NCBI GenBank assembly: GCA_015680685.1
Contig: MNCI01013622.1
Location: 19,884 to 83,883, forward strand
DNA from: Gnetum montanum
Taxonomy: Eukaryota; Streptophyta; Gnetopsida; Gnetales; Gnetaceae
Length of the DNA: 64,000 nucleotides
Direction: 5' to 3'
In this document: one piece after another, positions 57,690 to 64,000 of the stretch
How positions within the stretch are numbered: position 1 is the stretch's first letter
Layout: every line of letters begins with the position of its first letter
Program-made: the position numbers and the translations under genes
Notes under the pieces: model-generated
Seen by the model: the letters and a program-made list of their open reading frames with translations, nothing else
What the model was told of the DNA's origin: nothing
Database searches by the model: none

Positions 57690-57993
57690 TAATGAGTTTC
57701 AGTTCATCATGTCAACTGGGCCTCATTGATGAGCCCTGTCAATGTAGTTTGTTGCATCAATGAGGCCCAGTTGTCAATGTTTTCCAGTAATTAAGCTAAT
57801 TAAGATAACTGAGTAAGATAAGCTAGATAGATTAAATACATAAGTACAACCACTTTGAGTGTAACATTTTTTCACTTGGTAATCCTAGCAGCATTATTGC
57901 TTGGTACATCCAATAGCGTAGCGCTTGGTAACTTAGTAGTGGATATGTGGGTTCAGGATGTGTATGGAAAGTGGGACCAGATACTTATGACAN
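57690..57993 (+). mobile_element. Truncated family-A LTR in element E LTR
   Basis: Starts TAATGAGTTTCAG (family TGATGAGT), carries a U3 hairpin, then CAACCACTTTGAG, CACTTGGTAATCC, CTTGGTAAC and GGTTCAGGATGTGTA, as in element 1 LTRs (13547-13640). It stops at a single N (57993) with the last 250-300 bases of the LTR missing, so an unresolved assembly gap is likely. Confidence 0.75.
57713..57773. repeat. 19-bp perfect inverted repeat
   Basis: CAACTGGGCCTCATTGATG (57713-57731) is exactly complementary to 57755-57773, with a 23-base spacer. It lies in the LTR U3, where other copies have GATATC or TGCATCAA motifs. Confidence 0.92.
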
Positions 57994-58992
57994 GTTAAGA
58001 TTAGGACTAGAGTTTATTGATGTAAAGACAAGAACTCCATGAGTTTGACACAAAGAACAAGATGAGATCTGAGTTGAGATGATAAGAAGTCTCAACCAAG
58101 ATGAAAGATTTCAAGGATACATGAAGCCTTCAAGCCAAATGAAGATGTTTTAGTATTTACCTAGACATCCCCGAAGATCAGCATACATCCCAAAGATGAA
58201 GACTCAGTTTCAAGCTAGATGATTCAAGAAAACAACAGACATCGCAATTGCTGTTCGGACATCCTAAGTGAGAGGTCCCAGTTTTTAGTAGGATGTTTGA
58301 CCTACATGTGGCTAGTTTCCAATGAGACGTTTCAAGATCAAATAGGATGTCCCAACTAGCCAATTCCTAGGTGTTGCATGCATTCCAAGGAGTATTTCGA
58401 AAGTAAAAGGCTATAAAATAAAGTGAAATTCTTGGGAAAAATAAAAGCACTATTAATTGGAATATTCATTGTGATCATTATTTTCTCAATTATTTTATCA
58501 TTTATGAATTATTTTGTGTGAGCTCAAATTGCAAGGAACGTGTCAAGATAGTTACTCTCTCTCCTTGATTCTTTTTCTTTTTTTGTAGCCCTACAAGGTT
58601 GATGTGCTTCTTGTGAGCAGGCTTCTTGTGAGCTTGTTAGGGCCTTGCAAGGTTGAGTATGTTCCTAGTGAAAAAACACTATGTGCAGAGCTCATGTCAT
58701 TGTAAAGGTTGTGGGATCCTTGAAACCACATTTTGAGCTTGTTGGGACCTTATGGGATTAAGTGTATTTCTAGTGAGAAGACACTCTAAAAAAGATGAAA
58801 CATTATAAAGATTATGGTGTCCTTTAAACCACTTTTTGAAGAAACAAAGTCCAAAGGTGTACAAGGATTCTATCCTTCAAGTGTGGATGTACCTAAGTTG
58901 GGGAACAACGTAAATTTATATGAAATTTTGGTTGTCTTGCTTGTTTGAATTAGGGAACTTATTCAATCCCCCTTCTAAGTTCATGGTCCTTA

Positions 58993-59057
58993 GATCTAAT
59001 TGGCTAAGGAAAAGATGAACCAAACCCTCTAGCAATTCCAAGATAATGCATGATAGT
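58993..59057 (+). pseudogene. Element D ORF3 continuation
   Basis: About 20 codons (LAKEKMNQTL then stops at Gln-like positions) with coiled-coil character, consistent with ORF3 resuming after element E and being cut again by element F at 59058. Short, so tentative. Confidence 0.35.
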
Positions 59058-61777
59058 TGTAACACCTTGTCCTACTATACCTTGCTTGGGAGGAGTGATG
59101 TCTAGGATCACTAGTAATAACACAACAAAATCATGATAGACTAGAAGATAATGATGCATAAACCATTATATATATATAAATATAATGAAAGGTCAAATTA
59201 TACAAAGATCGATGCCAAACTAAGGACTAAGCACATATTTCATTTAATAAAACTGAGTGTCTCTCCTTAAGAGTACAATGAGGGTCCTACAAATATAAAT
59301 AGTCCACAATATTGGACAAGGAAATATACATCAACCAAACCCCAAAGATTTTCCTCTCCTCTACTCTCTCTTAGTGCTTGCCTACATCCCTACAACTTCC
59401 ACCTATAGCTAAATAAAGTTAGTATAAAATTAAGTGGGAACCTTTACACGTTCCTTGCTAGATGATTAACAAGTGCTACACTAGAGGAGAGGAATGGGAT
59501 ACAAGGTACCCTACATCATCTGTTAGTCTCGCACATGCTCATAGTAACACATGTCCACACCATACATAACATTGGCATAATCATTACTAAAGAGAATAGA
59601 TGGCTATCATGCAATCATAGATATAATCAGTGTTAGACATAATCAATCATATATTTGTTACACTACTCCACATGCATCTCCACTATCATGCCCATGTCAT
59701 TTTATCCACTCCATATCAAAAAATAATACATGTCCCACATAATCATAAATCAATCATATGATATATTATCAACACTATGACTCACAAACTGAACCCATCA
59801 TATAGACAATCCATGTGCTCACTAGCATATCTACACTCAGTGTAGCTTATCATATGTTGTCATGAGTACTCATAATCAATCATTTGCATGTAGATCTTTA
59901 ATTAGTCTTTTATTTATCCAACCAGTGCTAGGGTCCATCAACCTATGACCCATAACCACTAGCCTTTTGGAGGATTGGCTATAGGAATGAACACACCTAT
60001 GCCATGTACTAGTCATAGGAACAAACAAACCTATGCTCTTCCACTCTCAGGATGAGACATGAAATAAGAATCTTACTGATGAATCATAATGGGGATCAAT
60101 CCACAACTACCTCTAGTGTGCCTCATCATCAACCAGTCCACACCCTTATGCTAGCACCAACTACCAATGATTGCACAAATGTCATTATGAATACATGTAC
60201 AAATCAAGGCTAGTTTAAGCTAACACATGTTGCAAGCATAACATATCTAAAATAAACATAACATGAACCTATATATCCATACCTAATAATCACATTCATT
60301 CTATGAAAACAATATCATAACATGACTTGACAAAATTTCATGCCACAATCATAATTCATGAGCTACATGTAATTTTATAAAAATGATCACTATTAATGCC
60401 AAATGAGAAAATGAATTCCATGATTAAAAAGTACATCTCAAGACAATCCTAAATACACTAATTTCACCTTAATTGGACTTTTGAAAGCAAAGTTATGTGC
60501 GTTTAAATTTCAATTAATAAAATAATAAATAATAATATTTAATTACAACCAGTGATGAAAGAAACTACTAGAAACTCTTGTGCCATAATAGGCCCCTAAA
60601 ATATAATATTCCAACTATGCCAGTTTCATCATCACATCTAATATTCCACAAGTCCACATGATATCATACATCACATATTCATTAATAAATAATTCACAAT
60701 CAAACCATATAGTTTTTGGAAATCTACAAAACATATCTAAGCTCAATCTTTTAACTATCCACCTCACGTACCCACATCGCATGGTCATATATACTAATGT
60801 AGCACAAAAATACATGGTAAAGGTAAAGGCAATCCAAAAAAAAATTAAAATTATTGCAATAGAAAGTTTGAAATAAGCATAAAATCCTTAAAAATCTAAC
60901 AAAACTCTATTTCGCTCCAAAGAAGTCCTACACCCATGTAGATACGACCACAACAATCCTAAATCTAGGTTTAGAGCAAAGAAAAATCCACTCACAAAGC
61001 TTAAAATTTAGAAAAAGAATGAGGAAGAAGAGAAAATTGAAGAAAAACAAAATTGGGTTTTGCTTTTGTTTCATCAGAAAAAAAAATAAGAAATCAAAAA
61101 TCCAATTTCTATGGATATGTGGTTGCGACAAGGTGGTGGAATAAAAGATGAAAAAAAATCATATCAAACAAAACTTTCCTTAAAGCATATACCTTTTATT
61201 TTATAAAATAAGCTTCTTTCCCTCATGCACTTCATGTCACATGCATAATCTAATTTTACTTTTAACTTTTTTTTAATAAGAATTATTATTATTATTTTAT
61301 AAGTCTATTATTTTTTTCTTAACTAATTACTTGCACTTAAAACATGCATAACCACCACATTGGAACTCCAAATCAAAATCCATTTGAATCTATGAGATCC
61401 ATATCAAATGATCTACACGTTCGCATGTTAAAATCACATCCAAACATTACACAACATAGCACTATAATTCAAATGAATAAACATCGAAATCACACATGAA
61501 GCATAAATACATATTGAATAGGTGCTCTTATACCAGAATCCAACATTCTTGCTAGCAAGATCACCTATCTAACACATTAGATGAGGCTAGTGTACATAAT
61601 CATGTTAGTTAAGCATGTAAAGACATCATAATCATAGCATACAAACTAAAGCATTGTAACATATAAAGTGTGATCATAACAAATTAACTTGTCCTTGATA
61701 AACCACTGAGACCAAACATGTAATGCATAAATCATTATCATATTGTCATATCTAAGGCCTTTAGAAGAGATGTAACA
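59058..61777 (-). repeat. Element F 3' LTR, about 2.7 kb
   Basis: On the minus strand it starts TGTTACATCTC at 61777, right after the purine-rich AAGGAAGGAAGAG, and ends GACAAGGTGTTACA at 59058. No second copy is in the window, so the borders rest on these termini. Frames inside (60615-61131) are LTR sequence. Confidence 0.65.
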
Positions 61778-61789
61778 CTCTTCCTTCCT

Positions 61790-63160
61790 TGAGAATCATC
61801 CTCTAGAAGATCTCAAGATGAGTTGCATGCATCTCAATCTCCACCTCCCAAGTAGCCTTTGAATCTCCATGTTTGCTCCACAAAACCTTGACCATAGACA
61901 TAAATTTACTACATAGTTGCTATACCATGTGATCAACAATCTCTACTAGCTACTCTACATAACTAACATTAGATTGTAGTTATATTCCTAAATGATCAAT
62001 CATAGGATGTTTATTAGGCACATATCATCACAACATAGATGCATGGAATACATCATGTATATGTGTCAACTAAGGAGGTAATGCTATCTAATAGGCTACT
62101 CTCCCAATCCTCTGTAACACTTCAAAAGGACCACTATACCTAAGAGCCAATTTCCCTTTCTAGTCAAATTACATAAGGCCCTTCAAGGAAGAAACATGAA
62201 GAAATCCATTATCCTTGACAACAAACTTTAGTGATCTTTAATGTCAATTAGCATATATTTCTTACCTTTCCTATGTAGCTCTTAATCTGTCTCAAATCTC
62301 ATGAACCTTCTATGTGGTTTGCCTTACCAAATCTATGCCTACTTACTGGTGATCTTTTATACTATTCCAACATAAAGGCATGCTACATGACCTGCCATAT
62401 AAAATCTCATATGGTGATACCCACAAGCTCTCCTAATAACTATTATTTTATACAAATTTAGCTAGAGGTGGCATTCAATTTGATTCATCCACTTAGACTG
62501 ACCATCAATTTATGGATGATATGCCAAACTCATGTTCAACTTTGTACCCATCTCCTTTTAAAATGTTTGACAAAAATGTGACATGAATTAATCATCTCTA
62601 TTACTAATAATATGTCATGGCACACCATGCAACTACACTATCTCTATAAGAAAGAGATGTGTAGTCTCTATTGCATTAGTTGATGTTCATGTGGAAAAGA
62701 AAAGGGCATATTTTGTTAAGTAAATAACTACTAATATAGTGTCATAGCCACTTTGACCCCATGGAAGATCAACAATGAAATTCATACCAATTACATTCCA
62801 TTCCACTAAGGAATATCATGGGAATGCAAATATTCCCCAGGCCTCTAATGTTCTATCTTCACTTGGTGGAAAATTAAACATCGAGAGACATACTCTCCTA
62901 CATTCTTCTTCATACTAGGCCACCAATACATCAATCGTAAACCTTAGTACATCTTTTGACTACCTAAATGCATTTGGTATTTACTCATGTGGGTCTCATT
63001 CATCAACTAAGATTTTAAAGCTTTTCGAATACATACTCAACCATTCCTTTGTAACACATCATGACTATCCACAAAGAGTGGTCTATCAAAGGTGATCTAC
63101 TACCTCAATTCTTGACACCATGGATCATGTTGTTGTTGCTTGTGAATCTACTCCTACAAT
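61790..63160 (-). pseudogene. int: Element F integrase
   Basis: Minus-strand reading with many stops: HMSKYQMHLGSQKMY and LMYWWPSMKKNV (zinc-binding part), GMNFIVDLPWGQSGYDTILV, HIISNRDD, LAYHP, DGQSKWMNQ, LRYSGPFEVLQRIGRVA (GPF module) and HDVFHASML. The end VEIVDHMVQQL, MVKVLWSKHGDSKATWEVE is the chromovirus-type C-terminus. The three catalytic positions are Asn, Asn and Lys. Confidence 0.8.
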
Positions 63161-63169
63161 TCTAATTAT

Positions 63170-63638
63170 ATTTTTAGGCTATTTAGCTTACTAGCCACCT
63201 TGCTTAATTAATTAGCTACTTTATTAGTCTTTCCAGGCTTGTATTTAATAGTAAAATCAAAGTCAGCAAGTAGCTCCACCCATTTATGTTGTCATAGTTT
63301 TAACTGTGGTTGACTTATAAGATATAGGCTCTTATGGTTAGTCCAAATAGTAACCTACTTTCCATATAGATAATGCCACCAAATCTTCAATGTAAATATC
63401 ATAGCAACCAACTCTACATCATGCACATGATATCTATTTTCATGTGGCCTCGATTGATAAGATGCATAAGGCACAACCTATCCATCATACATCAACACAC
63501 AACCAAATCCATCCCCCAAAGCATCAATGCTAACATCATATGGGTGTCTTCATGTATGAGATACTAAAACTGGAGCAATCACCAATCTATTCTTTAACTA
63601 AAATGCAACTTAACAAGGTAAGCTCCAAACAAAGCTAG
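63170..63638 (-). pseudogene. pol: Element F RNase H
   Basis: VSIDALGDGFGCVLMYDG, VVPYASYQSRPHENRYHVHD, VELVAMIFTLKIWWHYLYGK, VTIWTNHKSLYLISQ and FDFTIKYKPGKTNKVAN are the gypsy RNase H landmarks in order. The TDH motif is TNH and the final AD motif is AN, both loss of catalytic Asp by G-to-A change. Confidence 0.82.
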
Positions 63639-64000
63639 TGATGAGTGGCAAGGTACCCCTACACTCAACCATACGAATACACGCATTCACGCATGATCCG
63701 GTCGAACTACACAAATGGACTAGTTGTCGTATCTAGATAGTTATAGGTTGATCACAATTCGTTGTCTTCCCACCTAGACTAGTATTCACTTATCATGTAT
63801 GGTTTAGTCTAGAGCGAGGTGTATGATGCGATCCTAAACTAGTGCTACTCCTAGAGACAATGGAAAATAATCTTGTTGTAAGCTAATAGGCAATGAGAAG
63901 AAAAATATAAACTAGCCTAAGTGTGATGAGAATCCATCCTTAATCATCTATGTGCATCTTGGACCTCATGTACTACTTCTAGGATTACCAACTGCATATT
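63639..64000 (-). mobile_element. Family-A LTR, right edge of window
   Basis: TGATGAGTGGCAAGGTACCCCTACACT is the reverse complement of the family LTR end. The block order (CTCAACCATACG, TTGTCTTCCCACCTAGACTAG, TGTATGGTTTAG) follows 11868-12100. Preceded by GCTAG (63634-63638), the expected target duplication. The other end is outside the window. Confidence 0.85.

Larger units (their letters stand above)
54858..58987 (+). mobile_element. Element E, copia-like non-autonomous LTR element inside D ORF3
   Basis: LTR-like direct repeats start at 54858 (TGTTAAAATATT) and 57551 (TGTTGACCTTTT). The second directly follows a copia-style polypurine tract. Shared blocks include AAGAAAGAACAAGA, ATGATAAGAAG and GATGAAAGATTTCAAGGATACATGAAGCC. 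CCTTA occurs at 54853-54857 and 58988-58992 and may be the target duplication, but the right end lacks a clear terminal CA. The interior holds one ORF and no recognisable protease, integrase, RT or RNase H. Confidence 0.65.
57551..58987 (+). repeat. Element E right LTR, interrupted
   Basis: Starts TGTTGACCTTTTAG and is interrupted at 57690-57993 by a family-A LTR fragment. It resumes GTTAAGATTAGGACTAG and has a TATA-like GGCTATAAAATAAAG (about 58418). The ATTCAATCCCCCTTCTAAG near the right end is like that of several copia LTRs. Confidence 0.65.
59058..63638 (-). mobile_element. Element F, Del/Tekay-like chromovirus, 5' part missing
   Basis: Minus-strand element with a long 3' LTR (59058-61777) and the RNase H-integrase part of pol (61790-63638). 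It is truncated at 63639 by a family-A LTR; the RT, protease, gag and 5' LTR lie outside the window or are lost. The long LTR with TGTTACA/TGTAACA ends and the integrase C-terminus fit this lineage. Confidence 0.78.

Noticed and set aside
61771-61777. TGTAACA as the end of a small separate repeat
   Set aside because: It fits better as the terminus of the long element F LTR because a purine-rich tract and the end of integrase lie directly beside it.
1-64000. CRISPR array, bacterial operon, plastid or mitochondrial insertion
   Set aside because: No spaced identical repeats, no Shine-Dalgarno-led gene runs, and no organelle gene or rRNA/tRNA sequence was recognised.

Overview
The window is plant nuclear DNA and is dominated by decayed, nested LTR retrotransposons. 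It is AT-rich. I see no tRNA or rRNA gene, no CRISPR array, no prokaryotic operon and no convincingly intact host gene. The visible groups are Ty3/gypsy elements of Athila type (primer site resembling a tRNA-Asp 3' end), a dual-RNase H gypsy element, a Del/Tekay-like chromovirus, copia-like relics, and a decayed NBS resistance-gene P-loop. Old nested insertions, solo LTRs and many C-to-T/G-to-A changes suggest a large, heavily methylated seed-plant genome, possibly a gymnosperm. The species cannot be read from the sequence.

Layout. 1-530 is an edge-truncated LTR of a family starting TGATGA and ending TCATCA (called family A here). 531-9.4 kb is mostly unique AT-rich DNA. It holds a diverged tandem repeat (4.24-5.04 kb), weak exon-like islands on the minus strand (5.36-6.23 kb and 9.23-9.38 kb) and two opposed NBS P-loop relics (7.28 and 7.57 kb). 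9.47-12.95 kb is an array rich in CTTCTAGAAG-type dyads. It is split by a solo LTR (11868-12785, TSD CTTAT) and by family-A element 2 (12946-31920, TSD GGATC). Element 2 carries family-A element 1 inside its own 5' LTR (13112-22945, TSD ATTTT/GTTTT). A further solo LTR lies at 32386-33133 (TSD GCAAG/GTAAG).

33.1-37.5 kb holds anonymous DNA, a minus-strand copia protease relic and a 40-bp minisatellite. 37.5-40.95 kb is the gag-protease part of gypsy element G. G is interrupted by minus-strand gypsy element C (40956-49280), whose domain order is gag, PR, plant-type RNase H, RT, RNase H, INT. 49.5-54.86 kb is element D, with an integrase, a long spacer and an extra ORF. D is interrupted by copia-like element E (54858 to about 58987), and then by minus-strand chromovirus F from 59058. 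F is cut at 63639 by one more family-A LTR that runs off the window.

How the parts relate. Element 1 keeps gag-pol but has lost the third ORF. Element 2 keeps gag and the third ORF but has lost nearly all of pol. D keeps integrase and the third ORF. Together they imply an ancestor of the form LTR-gag-pol-spacer-ORF3-LTR. In elements 2 and D, ORF3 is preceded by a TATA-box region whose short motifs resemble family-A LTR U3 motifs, then by a predicted intron ending exactly at the ORF3 ATG. ORF3 has a globular part with the signature of the plant 'putative transposon protein' (Transposase_32-like) family and a long coiled-coil tail. Element E, of another superfamily, carries a related domain. 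This ORF3 expression module is the best candidate for something little described.
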